In this document: positions 8,584 through 15,549 of the stretch, in pieces
How the letters are laid out: each line of letters begins with the position of its first letter
Position numbering within the stretch: position 1 is the stretch's first letter
Translations under genes and position numbers: made by a program
The notes under the pieces: model-generated
What the model was told of the DNA's origin: nothing
Seen by the model: only the letters and a program-made list of their open reading frames with translations
Database searches by the model: none
Origin: Bacteroidota bacterium
GTDB taxonomy: Bacteria; Bacteroidota; Bacteroidia; B-17B0; Aurantibacillaceae
Assembly: GCA_016711805.1 (NCBI GenBank)
Contig: JADJSH010000001.1
Span: 248,001-312,000, forward strand
DNA length: 64,000 bases
Direction: 5' to 3'

Positions 8584-8644
8584 AGGAAGTGTGAACTTGA
8601 CACACATAATCACGCGAGTGATTATTGCAATAGTTCCCCTTCCT
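8584..8644 (+). ncRNA. Candidate structured small RNA, divergent to the HEPN gene
   Basis: The plus strand folds as a compact three-stem unit. A closing stem pairs AGGAAG (8584-8589) with CTTCCT (8639-8644). A hairpin GTGTG/CACAC (8589-8593 with 8601-8605) has a 7-nt loop. A perfect 8-bp hairpin ATAATCAC/GTGATTAT (8606-8613 with 8618-8625) is capped by the GNRA tetraloop GCGA. A strong intrinsic terminator follows at 8653. The GNRA loop and terminator favour the plus strand. It is not a tRNA and I do not recognise it as a known riboswitch. No intact gene follows closely, so a free small RNA is the simplest reading. Confidence 0.5.
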
Positions 8645-8652
8645 ATGAAATT

Positions 8653-8679
8653 AAGCCCGATTTTTTCGGGCTTTTTTTT
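8653..8679 (+). terminator. Intrinsic terminator after the candidate small RNA
   Basis: A perfect 8-bp stem AAGCCCGA/TCGGGCTT with a T5 loop is followed by an uninterrupted T tract on the plus strand. There is no T tract on the other side, so it terminates plus-strand transcription. Confidence 0.85.
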
Positions 8680-8722
8680 ATTTCCTTAGAATTTTGTTTA
8701 AATCTAAAAAAAGCTTAAAACG

Positions 8723-8832
8723 AAAATTCCCTACCTTTACTTCATGGCAAGAATATTAGCAATAGATTATGGTAGTAAGCGCGTTGGTTTAGCGGTTACT
8801 GATCCTTTACAAATTATTGCCAGCGGTTTAAC
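8723..8832 (+). repeat. 110-bp direct repeat, left copy (ruvX promoter and first 30 codons)
   Basis: This matches 10690-10799 over 110 bp with five mismatches (three just before the start codon, two in the coding part) and no gaps. The two copies bracket the hsp20 segment. The arrangement resembles an att-like duplication or a tandem duplication with later loss. Confidence 0.92.
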
Positions 8833-8863
8833 ACCCTTCTTCTTAAGCATTATCTCACGATAG
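8744..8863 (+). pseudogene. Truncated ruvX copy
   Basis: ATG at 8744 opens 30 codons identical in protein sequence to the N-terminus of the intact RuvX at 10711 (MARILAIDYGSKRVGLAVTD...). Identity stops abruptly after GLT, and nine unrelated codons lead to a TAG at 8861-8863. The fragment keeps the DYG metal-binding motif but lacks the rest of the RNase H-like fold, so it cannot be active. It is the left arm of the 110-bp direct repeat. Confidence 0.88.
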
Positions 8864-8963
8864 CCCATAAATTTGGTTGCGACAGTTCAAACAAAAAGAA
8901 AATTTGTCATTTTAAAAACTGAAAAAAATTCTTGAAAAAAGTCAAAATTTCAGAAAGATTTCA

Positions 8964-8980
8964 TTGGCATAGGCTTTGCC
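8964..8980 (+). promoter_or_regulatory. Sigma-54-type promoter upstream of hsp20
   Basis: TTGGCATAGGCTTTGCC has GG at 8966-8967 and GC at 8978-8979 with exactly ten bases between, the -24/-12 spacing of RpoN promoters, and matches TGGCA-N5/6-TTGC. Transcription would start near 8991, giving a leader of about 44 nt. No enhancer-binding protein gene is nearby. Confidence 0.65.
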
Positions 8981-9034
8981 ATGTTTTAAATCGAAAAAAA
9001 TAAATTACTAACCATTAAAAAAAAGGAGGAAATT

Positions 9035-9487
9035 ATGACACTCATCAAATGGAGCCCTTCAATGGGTAAAGAAAGACAACACCAATTATTACCTTCGGTA
9101 GAAAGTTTTTTTGGATCATTCTTTAATAATGATTTATTTCCAAAAGACTACGCTACCTACGTGCCTAATGTAAACATCACCGAGTCGGAAAACAGCTACG
9201 CCATTGAACTGGCCGCTCCGGGATTTGAGAAAAAGGATTTTAACATTAGCATTGCAGAAGGTATATTAACCATCTCTGGTACTCACCAATCAGAAAACGT
9301 AACAGAAGAAAAATCTTTTGTTCGCAAAGAGTTTAATCACGGTTCATTTAAACGTTCCTTTAATTTGGCTGATTTAGTTGACGAAGAACATATTGATGCT
9401 AAATACGACAATGGAATTTTAAAAGTTGAGCTTCCTAAAAACTCCAAAACACAAAATGCTAATGTAAAATACATTAACATTAACTAA
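9035..9487 (+). CDS. Small heat-shock protein, Hsp20/alpha-crystallin family
   Basis: A 150-residue ATP-independent holdase. The alpha-crystallin domain spans about residues 40-140: VNITESENSYAIELAAPGFEKKDF, then GILTISG, and near the end YDNGILKVELPK, the conserved A/N-x-G-x-L block. The start is set by a strong Shine-Dalgarno AGGAGG at 9024-9029, five bases before the ATG, which is unusual in this genome where such sites are nearly absent. A sigma-54-type promoter lies 55 bp upstream and a good terminator follows, so it is a single-gene transcript. It lies inside the segment bracketed by the ruvX direct repeat. Confidence 0.95.
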   Translation: MTLIKWSPSMGKERQHQLLPSVESFFGSFFNNDLFPKDYATYVPNVNITESENSYAIELAAPGFEKKDFNISIAEGILTISGTHQSENVTEEKSFVRKEFNHGSFKRSFNLADLVDEEHIDAKYDNGILKVELPKNSKTQNANVKYININ

Positions 9488-9497
9488 GTGTTTCTAA

Positions 9498-9528
9498 ATA
9501 AGCCCTATTAAACATTAGGGCTTATTTT
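9498..9528 (+). terminator. Intrinsic terminator of hsp20
   Basis: A perfect 10-bp stem ATAAGCCCTA/TAGGGCTTAT (9498-9507 and 9516-9525) with an 8-nt loop is followed by TTT. It ends 11 bp after the hsp20 stop plus the stem. Confidence 0.85.
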
Positions 9529-9565
9529 ATTCTTGTGAGTAATAAATATTAACATCAAATAAATT

Positions 9566-10081
9566 ATGACTATGGCAACTTATAATTTGTTTAATAATAA
9601 AGACTTGTCTTCATTTAAGCCATTTGGCAACAATGATTCGAACGACACTCTATTTAATATTTGTTTAAAAAATGGACTATTAATTACTGTTCTATTAATT
9701 ATGAGATTTATTGCGTTTTGCTCCTACTCAAGAATACTTGAAATAAATCAATTGTGGGTCATTAACTTATTTTTACTATTAATGGGTGTTTACGATTCAC
9801 TAGAAGAATATAGTCCAACTGGTAAAAGCGATTCGATTGATTATTTTGAAGGATTTAAAGTGGGACTTTACACATCTAGTATTGCCGTAACCTTACATGC
9901 TGCTTTTATTTTCATTATTACGAATTTCGACGCAACATTGCTTAACACAGCAAAAGCTAGTTACTTTTACGGCTATACGTCAAGCCTAACAGCCGCGTGC
10001 ATTACACTTTTTGAGGGTTTAGCAGCTTCACTCATTATAACGTTTTGCTTAATGCAATATTTCAAAAAAAATGAAACGTAA
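9566..10081 (+). CDS. Four-helix membrane protein, unknown
   Basis: A 171-residue protein with a polar N-terminus of about 30 residues and four hydrophobic segments (about 35-55, 64-80, 101-120, 140-162). The general layout, including a helix-loop with YFEGFKVGLYTSS, recalls DUF4199 proteins of Bacteroidota, but I cannot confirm the family. ATG at 9566 or 9572 could be the start. It is in the hsp20 segment, 78 bp after hsp20 and separated from it by a terminator, and 42 bp before a lipoprotein gene, with which it may be cotranscribed. Confidence 0.65.
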   Translation: MTMATYNLFNNKDLSSFKPFGNNDSNDTLFNICLKNGLLITVLLIMRFIAFCSYSRILEINQLWVINLFLLLMGVYDSLEEYSPTGKSDSIDYFEGFKVGLYTSSIAVTLHAAFIFIITNFDATLLNTAKASYFYGYTSSLTAACITLFEGLAASLIITFCLMQYFKKNET

Positions 10082-10123
10082 GATTTACTGTTTTTTATGG
10101 TTTAACTTTTAAAATGTTTAAAA

Positions 10124-10606
10124 ATGAAAACGATATCAGTAGTATTAATGAACGCCCTATTTATGATATTGAGCTTATCATCATGTAAAGGGCAATCAAA
10201 AGAACAACTTAATCCAAACATGGATGAAAAACTAAGTGTGTTAGATACCATCCATAAACCAAAAATTAACGTTAAAGTAAATAAAGAGTTCGATTCTAAA
10301 GGCAACTTAATGCGCTACGACTCTAGTTATACGTATGTGTATAGAGGCAGTAACTTGGCCGTTAACGACAGTTTATTCCCATTCAAATCGTTTTTCGGTA
10401 ATCACCCAAGAGACTTATTTAACGAAAGCAATAATTGGTTTCAAAATGATTCTATTTTCAATAACCATTTTTTTGAAGATGATTTCTTTAAACGACAAGA
10501 TGAATTAAACAAACTGTTATTTGATAGGCTTTATCCAAGAATAGATTCATTAAAACACAATTACCTAAATAAGCCTTATGCAAAGCCGAGAAACAAAACA
10601 ATTTAG
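10124..10606 (+). CDS. Secreted lipoprotein, unknown
   Basis: A 160-residue protein. The signal peptide ends in a lipobox (ILSLSSC, Cys at residue 21), so lipid anchoring after cleavage is expected; the KGQ after the Cys gives no clear sorting rule. The mature part is rich in Asn, Asp, Phe and Lys (NSWNWFQNDSIFNN-like stretches) with no recognised domain. It ends the cargo between the ruvX repeats and is followed by a hairpin at 10608. Confidence 0.65.
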   Translation: MKTISVVLMNALFMILSLSSCKGQSKEQLNPNMDEKLSVLDTIHKPKINVKVNKEFDSKGNLMRYDSSYTYVYRGSNLAVNDSLFPFKSFFGNHPRDLFNESNNWFQNDSIFNNHFFEDDFFKRQDELNKLLFDRLYPRIDSLKHNYLNKPYAKPRNKTI

Positions 10607-10607
10607 A

Positions 10608-10636
10608 TTAACACTATACTTAACGTGTAGTGTTAA
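10608..10636 (+). terminator. Hairpin after the lipoprotein gene
   Basis: TTAACACTATAC pairs with GTGTAGTGTTAA (12 bp with one G-T wobble) around a 5-nt loop. There is no strong T tract on either strand, so its action as terminator is less certain than that of the hairpin at 9498. Confidence 0.5.
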
Positions 10637-10689
10637 TAATAAAAATATCGGCGAGCAAAATACCATCACAAATTAAATTCCGTTGACAT

Positions 10690-10799
10690 AAAATTCCCTA
10701 CCTTTAGCACATGGCAAGAATTTTAGCAATAGATTATGGTAGTAAGCGCGTTGGTTTAGCAGTTACTGATCCTTTACAAATTATTGCCAGCGGTTTAAC
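10690..10799 (+). repeat. 110-bp direct repeat, right copy
   Basis: Right copy of the repeat at 8723-8832. Here it is continuous with a full ruvX gene, so this is the functional junction. It starts at the promoter-like TACCTTTA box region and ends after codon 30. Confidence 0.92.
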
Positions 10800-11127
10800 T
10801 ACCGTGCACAGCAAAGATTTAATTGCCTACCTTGAAGAGTACTTAAAAAAAGAACAGGTAGAGTGTATTGTGGTTGGCGAACCAAAAACCTTGCAAAACG
10901 AAGCCTCTGATAGCGCCCGTTTTATTGATCCTTTTGTGACTCACTTAACACGTAAATTTCCTCACATAAAAATTGCGCGTTACGACGAGCGCTTTACCTC
11001 TACCCTCGCCCACCAAGCGATGTTGATGGGTGGTTTGAAGAAGAAAGCTCGTGCTAATAAAGATACGGTGGATATGGTGAGTGCCGCCATTATCCTACAG
11101 GATTATTTGTCTTTTATGGGGAAGTAA
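10711..11127 (+). CDS. ruvX: Putative pre-16S rRNA nuclease / Holliday-junction resolvase-like YqgF
   Basis: A 138-residue protein of the YqgF family, implicated in final maturation of 16S rRNA. The RNase H-like fold is recognisable from ILAIDYGSKRVGLAVTD at the N-terminus, the CIVVGEPKTL strand, RYDERFTSTLA in the middle (acidic catalytic residues) and the DTVDMVSAAIILQDYL helix at the end. Length is normal. A TACCTTTA box at 10699-10706 ends only four bases before the ATG, so the transcript is likely almost leaderless. Its 5' third is duplicated at 8723-8832. Confidence 0.93.
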   Translation: MARILAIDYGSKRVGLAVTDPLQIIASGLTTVHSKDLIAYLEEYLKKEQVECIVVGEPKTLQNEASDSARFIDPFVTHLTRKFPHIKIARYDERFTSTLAHQAMLMGGLKKKARANKDTVDMVSAAIILQDYLSFMGK

Positions 11128-11166
11128 TCGTCATTACAAAACTCCCTATTTTATCTTTCTCTTTTC

Positions 11167-11265
11167 TTTTTGCTTGAACAAAAAGAAACAAAAATTCAAG
11201 GCAATTCGCCAACCCCCATTTACCCCGCAGAAGCTTCGCTGAATGGCGGTTCGCACCGAATTGCC
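11167..11265. repeat. Palindromic intergenic element (poly-T/A hairpin plus GGCAATTCG palindrome)
   Basis: CTTTTTG faces AAAAAG (11167-11186) as a small hairpin. GGCAATTCG at 11200-11208 is matched by CGAATTGCC at 11257-11265, enclosing a GC-rich loop. It resembles known Bacteroidota intergenic palindromes and is the first of four repeats stacked in the gene-free stretch 11128-11699. Confidence 0.55.
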
Positions 11266-11348
11266 AAAATCAGCCGCACCATTACTAACGTATGCAGTAG
11301 TGTAAAAAGAAACTCATTATTTTGAAAAAAAGCTTGTAAGTAGTACTA

Positions 11349-11505
11349 GCCGCCTCTTAAATTTAACGAAGAAAATCGAACTTATTTTCAGCAGGGATTT
11401 GCGCGACGATTCTAGGCTGTCTGAGAACGGTTTTTCACCGTTCGAGTTTCTAGAATCGGGCGGGAAAATAAGTTCAGATTTTCGAGGAAAATTTAAGCAG
11501 CGGTG
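11349..11505 (+). repeat. 157-bp long-hairpin repeat, family 2, copy 1
   Basis: The element begins GCCGCCTCTTAAATTT and ends AAATTTAAGCAGCGGTG, so its ends pair. Inside are a 12-bp perfect stem GAACTTATTTTC/GAAAATAAGTTC, then GATTCTAG/CTAGAATC, then a 6-bp apical stem GAACGG/CCGTTC. The copy at 28488-28643 (reverse) is about 80% similar and keeps pairing at the apex through paired substitutions. Confidence 0.8.
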
Positions 11506-11516
11506 ATCTTTCTTTG

Positions 11517-11549
11517 TTACTTTCTTTGCATGGTAGGCAAAGAAAGTAA
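11517..11549. repeat. Perfect 13-bp inverted repeat
   Basis: TTACTTTCTTTGC and GCAAAGAAAGTAA flank a 7-nt loop. A related, imperfect version is at 36026-36060. It is a frequent intergenic hairpin type in Bacteroidota and may act as a terminator in either direction. Confidence 0.7.
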
Positions 11550-11595
11550 GGGTAATAAAAAATATTAAAGGTGAGGGCATTTAGCACCCAATGCC

Positions 11596-11682
11596 GCGTG
11601 AGGGATTGTAGTGAAAATCCTTTTACGAAACGCAGTGTAGTAAAAGATTGTAACGGAAAGCCCGACCCGCAGGGGCACGCCC
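11596..11682 (+). repeat. Dispersed palindromic repeat, family 1, copy B (forward)
   Basis: It runs GCGTGAGGGATTGTAG, GAAAATCCTTTTA, TAAAAGATTG, AAAGCCCG and ends GGGCACGCCC. It shows both the internal palindrome CTTTTA/TAAAAG and a direct repeat of GATTGYARYGRAA typical of the first subtype. Confidence 0.85.
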
Positions 11683-11699
11683 AAACCTTATAAGGAAAA

Positions 11700-13028
11700 C
11701 TAAGCCTCTTTCTCCGAAAAAATAATATTCAAACTCTCAAGCTCAGAAAGCATAGGTTCGTAAATTTCTTTCACTAAAGGAATTTGCACACCGTATAATT
11801 TAAACTTACCTGTTAAGAAATTTTTAATGGTAATAGCTAATGGCAAGCCCACCGTTTTAGCCATGGCAGTGTGAACCTCGTCATCACCAATAACTACCAA
11901 AGAAGAATTTAATTTATGTTTAGCACCTTTTAATTCGTATTCAAATTGGTGTTGCATCACAATCATATCTTTATCGCCTGCTTTCAACAACCATTTTTCT
12001 TCCAATAAATTTTGTAATAACTCAGCAGGAGAACCTTCTTTTAATGTGATGGCTTTGTTAGAAAACAATTCTAAATATTCTAATTTAGTCATGACCTCAG
12101 CATCGAGCTCAGTTCCCATAAAGGCAACTAATTTTTCTTTAACCGAAGCTGTGCCTTTTGGTAAAAAAGAGGACAATAAATCTGTGTAAGTTAATGTGTT
12201 TGCATTTTTTATTTTATACGAATCATCTGTCAAACCTAATTTCACAAATACATTCCATGCTTTGCAATAACCAGGGAAACGCAAGGTTCCACGCAACATG
12301 GCATTAGCGTCATTTAATCCATAAGGTTCTTTGTAACCAATACTATCGCGGTTAGCGTAAGCATCAAATTTACCATAACCTTCTACCTCAATCGTTTCTA
12401 TTTGTGTGTACACACGATTGTAAGGAATGAATTTTAATTTTCCTTCTTCAATAAATTGAGCAGTGCCTTGTCCCGCTAAAATAACGTTACGTGGGTTCCA
12501 ACTAAATTTATAACCCCACGGGTTGTCGTTACTTTCTGGCGCTACCAAGCCTCCACAAAAAGATTTGAAGCTGGTGATTTTTCCACCTTTATCTTGTATC
12601 TCGTGAATCACTTTCATAGCCGAAGCATGATCGATACCTGGATCTAAACCACATTCGTTTAATAAAATTAAGTTCTTTTGTTTGGCTTCTACGTCCAAGT
12701 CTTTCATATCCTGACTCACATAACTTGCCGTAGCAATATGTTTTCCTAAACGCACACAATCTCTGGCCACATCACCATGCATAAAAGCTGGTAACATTGA
12801 CACAACGAAATCAGAATTTTTAATTAACTCTTCTCTTAATTGAGCATTATTTACATCAAACTCTACTGCTGCAGCCACATCTTTATACTGAGCAATTTTT
12901 GATTCTACTGCTGCTTTATTAGCATCTGCAATGGTAATATGCCAGCTATGGGCTTTAGCGTTTGATAATAAATAATCAATTAGGCTTGAAGAAGAGCGAC
13001 CAGCTCCTATAATTAATAGTTTGCTCAT
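11700..13028 (-). CDS. Saccharopine dehydrogenase family protein
   Basis: A 442-residue oxidoreductase from ATG at 13028 (MSKLLIIGAGRSSSSL); the upstream ATG at 13070 would add a basic, unrelated stretch and reach the divergent gene. The N-terminal Rossmann fold has a glycine-rich IIGAGRSSSS, a typical VDFDVNN-like acidic strand (AAVEFDVNN) and the VSMLPAFMHGDVARDCV block of the Lys9/saccharopine reductase family. C-terminal catalytic features (ECGLDPGIDHASAM) are conserved. In lysine metabolism it interconverts saccharopine and aldehyde/glutamate or lysine; the direction here is unknown. No partner lysine-ketoglutarate reductase is nearby. Confidence 0.88.
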   Translation of the reverse strand: MSKLLIIGAGRSSSSLIDYLLSNAKAHSWHITIADANKAAVESKIAQYKDVAAAVEFDVNNAQLREELIKNSDFVVSMLPAFMHGDVARDCVRLGKHIATASYVSQDMKDLDVEAKQKNLILLNECGLDPGIDHASAMKVIHEIQDKGGKITSFKSFCGGLVAPESNDNPWGYKFSWNPRNVILAGQGTAQFIEEGKLKFIPYNRVYTQIETIEVEGYGKFDAYANRDSIGYKEPYGLNDANAMLRGTLRFPGYCKAWNVFVKLGLTDDSYKIKNANTLTYTDLLSSFLPKGTASVKEKLVAFMGTELDAEVMTKLEYLELFSNKAITLKEGSPAELLQNLLEEKWLLKAGDKDMIVMQHQFEYELKGAKHKLNSSLVVIGDDEVHTAMAKTVGLPLAITIKNFLTGKFKLYGVQIPLVKEIYEPMLSELESLNIIFSEKEA

Positions 13029-13080
13029 AATATAAATTCTACGCAAAAATAACCTTAAATTTGAAATCAAAACAGATAAT

Positions 13081-14178
13081 ATGTTGCTAAAAATAAAAGT
13101 CCTGATTTATTTCCTTTTTATAGGTTTTGCGGTTTTAGCTCAAAACAATTCGTTGGTGATCTTTAGCGCTTCAGGAAATCCTTTTTATGTTACTTTTAAT
13201 GGGGAAACTATTAATTCGGTGGCTCAATCAAATGTCAAAATATTTGATGTAAGTGCAGGCTGGAACACAATTGAAATAAAGATCCCTAGTGTTATTAAAG
13301 AATTAAGATTTAAAGATTCAATTTTATTGAGCAGTAAATCAAAATTCGTCAATAAAGAATTTACCTATGTGTTAATTGAAAAAGGAGAAAAATTAGAATT
13401 GCAATTCAAATCGGTTTCAGAATTATCAGGACCAAAAACACCGCCTGTTCCGCCAGAACCAAAAGAAGCAGCGCCATTAGTGGATAATAGTATTTATGGG
13501 AACTTATATCAAGCTGTGAATAATAAACCTAAGTTTTATGAAAATTATGACAAAGAGACTTCTACTTGTAAAGTAGTGTTGACAGATAAAGAAATTAATT
13601 ATGCGATTAAATTAATGGCAAAGGCAAATGATAAGGAAGCTGCTTATCGTTACCTCACACAAATTATTGAGTTGAACTGTTATAATACAATGCAATTAAA
13701 AGAATTGCTGGAAACAGCACCCATTGATATGGATAGATTGAATTCGGCAAAGAAAGCTTATACGCATGTAACCGACCAGCAAAATATCAATATGATTTTA
13801 TCGGTGTTTAAATACCTAGCCATGAAAGAATCGTATGCGGCCTTTTTAAAAGAAGAAGAAAATACGATTAAGCAAAAGAATTTGAATTGCAAGGAGCCCG
13901 CTAGTGAAGAGAAGTTTAACGCAGTTTATACAAAAATTAAAAATACGCCTTACGAAAACGAAAAATTAAACATCTCTAAAAAACTTTTGGTGGATGTATG
14001 TTTATCAAGTATTCAAATAAAAAAAATAAGCGAGCTCTATACGCATGATAGAGAAAAATTAGAGTACATGAAATGTGCTTTAAACATTTTGACAGATAAA
14101 GAAAATAATAAAAATTTGGCGGATGAATTTCAATTTCTAGGTACCAAAGAAGAATTTTTAAAATACATTTCGAAATAA
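13081..14178 (+). CDS. Secreted DUF4476 protein
   Basis: A 365-residue exported protein with a signal peptide (cleavage after AVLAQ). The N-terminal domain (20-115) is beta-rich. A Pro-rich linker (KTPPVPPEPKEAAP) follows. Residues from about 165 carry two copies of the DUF4476 helical unit: the first has ELLETAPIDMDRLNSAKKAYTHVTDQQN, and the second reads KKLLVDVCLSSIQIKKISELYTHDREKLEYMK. It is divergent from saccharopine dehydrogenase and is followed 1 bp later by the DUF423 gene, so these form an operon with the EamA transporter. Role unknown. Confidence 0.78.
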   Translation: MLLKIKVLIYFLFIGFAVLAQNNSLVIFSASGNPFYVTFNGETINSVAQSNVKIFDVSAGWNTIEIKIPSVIKELRFKDSILLSSKSKFVNKEFTYVLIEKGEKLELQFKSVSELSGPKTPPVPPEPKEAAPLVDNSIYGNLYQAVNNKPKFYENYDKETSTCKVVLTDKEINYAIKLMAKANDKEAAYRYLTQIIELNCYNTMQLKELLETAPIDMDRLNSAKKAYTHVTDQQNINMILSVFKYLAMKESYAAFLKEEENTIKQKNLNCKEPASEEKFNAVYTKIKNTPYENEKLNISKKLLVDVCLSSIQIKKISELYTHDREKLEYMKCALNILTDKENNKNLADEFQFLGTKEEFLKYISK

Positions 14179-14179
14179 G

Positions 14180-14590
14180 ATGAACAACAATAAATTAATC
14201 ACCATTGGCTTATTAGGCGCTATTGCGGTGGCATTAGGTGCTTTAGGCGCTCACTTTTTAAAAAGCAAATTAGATACAGGATTAATTACTCCTGACCAAT
14301 TAAATGGTTTTGATACAGCTGTTAAATACCAAATGTATCATGCACTGGCGATGTTGGGATTGTTTTTGTTTTCGAAACAAAATCCACACAAATACATCAA
14401 TTGGGCTTTCAATAGTTTTTTAATAGGTATCGTGATGTTTTCAGGTTCTTTGTATTTTTTATGCACTCGCAATTTATTGGGAATAGAAGGATTAAAAGTA
14501 TTAGGACCAATTACACCTATTGGTGGTTTATTTTTTATTGCCGGCTGGATTTTTATTGCATTAATCGGTTTAAAAAAAAAATCTAACTAG
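14180..14590 (+). CDS. DUF423 membrane protein
   Basis: A 136-residue four-helix membrane protein. The N-terminal GLLGAIAVALGALGAHFLKSKL and the following TAVKYQMYHALAMLGL, plus FSGSLYFLC and LGPITPIGGLFFIAGW, are the conserved blocks of DUF423 (YgdD-like). Function is unknown. Its TAG overlaps the GTG start of the next gene (TAGTG), so translation is coupled. Confidence 0.92.
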   Translation: MNNNKLITIGLLGAIAVALGALGAHFLKSKLDTGLITPDQLNGFDTAVKYQMYHALAMLGLFLFSKQNPHKYINWAFNSFLIGIVMFSGSLYFLCTRNLLGIEGLKVLGPITPIGGLFFIAGWIFIALIGLKKKSN

Positions 14591-15525
14591 TGAATTTAAG
14601 CGGAGAAGTCATTGCGCTACTCACCACACTGTGTTGGAGTTTAGGCATTTTTCCATTTACTGAAGCCGCTAAACGTATTGGCTCTGCGCCCTTAAATCAA
14701 TACCGTTTATTATTAGCTTGGCTTATTATTTCCATTATTCTATTTTTTTGGAATGATTTAAATCCTGTTGAATTATTTAGCGAACCTCAACCCTATCATT
14801 TTATCTTTTTAGGATTATCGGGTATTATTGGTTTTAGCATTGGTGATTATTGCAGTTTTAATTCTTTTAAATTATTAGGCCCTAAATTAGCGAGCTTATA
14901 CACCACCTTTGCTCCAGGAGCCGCCTTATTAATTGGTTACATTGCTTTAAACGAAAGTGTAAATCTTATTGGCATTTTTGGCATTTTAATTACGGTTTCG
15001 GGTGTTATTTGGTTAACATTATCTAAAAAAGATTCAAACGCTGCCACACAAGTAGGATATACGAGAGATAAAAGAGGTATTATCTATGGCATTATCGGAG
15101 CTTTGTGCCAAGGTACAGGATTAGTCCTGTCTAAATACGGCATGGATTATTATGACGTGAAATTACCAACCATGCATGCCGTTTGGATACGTTTATTATT
15201 TGCATTTTCGGCAGCCTTTATTGTTTCGTTAATGGCAGGGAAATTAAAATCAAACAGCAAACCTATTTTCACCAACGAAAAAAACAATTTACCCTTTCTA
15301 TTTTTTGGAACCATTTTAGGTCCAGTGATGGGTGTTACACTTTCTTTGCTTGCTATTCAAAAATTAGAAGTAGCAGTTGCGCAGACCATTTTCGCTCTTT
15401 TACCTCTTTTTGTATTGCCAATTAGCCTAATTGTTTACAAAGAAAAAATTACGATTCAATCTGTTTTTGCTTGTCTACTAGCATTATCGGGGGTATTGTT
15501 ATTGATTTGGAGGAATGAATTTTAA
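14590..15525 (+). CDS. EamA/DMT-family transporter
   Basis: A 311-residue protein with ten hydrophobic helices in two homologous halves, the EamA (DUF6) pattern: LTTLCWSLGIFPFTEAAKRIG at the start and IIYGIIGALCQGTGLVLSKYG at the beginning of the second half. The end (QSVFACLLALSGVLLLIW) is the typical last helix. DMT permeases export metabolites or amino acids; the substrate is not predictable. It begins with GTG, overlapping the DUF423 stop by one base. Confidence 0.9.
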   Translation: MNLSGEVIALLTTLCWSLGIFPFTEAAKRIGSAPLNQYRLLLAWLIISIILFFWNDLNPVELFSEPQPYHFIFLGLSGIIGFSIGDYCSFNSFKLLGPKLASLYTTFAPGAALLIGYIALNESVNLIGIFGILITVSGVIWLTLSKKDSNAATQVGYTRDKRGIIYGIIGALCQGTGLVLSKYGMDYYDVKLPTMHAVWIRLLFAFSAAFIVSLMAGKLKSNSKPIFTNEKNNLPFLFFGTILGPVMGVTLSLLAIQKLEVAVAQTIFALLPLFVLPISLIVYKEKITIQSVFACLLALSGVLLLIWRNEF

Positions 15526-15549
15526 AAATATTCTGCTACCTTTAATGCA

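Noticed and set aside
8584..8644. tRNA or tRNA fragment used as an attachment site next to the HEPN gene
   Set aside because: The three-stem fold has no T arm, no anticodon arm with a 7-nt loop in the right place, and no CCA-side pairing of tRNA length.
8536..8718. Plus-strand open frame of 60 codons across the small RNA
   Set aside because: It runs through stem-loops and the terminator, starts inside the HEPN gene, and has no protein-like features.
8833..10689. Insertion sequence or transposon between the ruvX repeats
   Set aside because: No transposase, integrase or terminal inverted repeat is visible; only hsp20, a membrane protein and a lipoprotein are present.
11317..11580. Minus-strand open frame of 87 codons
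   Set aside because: It lies wholly on the family 2 repeat and the TTTCTTTGC hairpin and has no protein-like composition.
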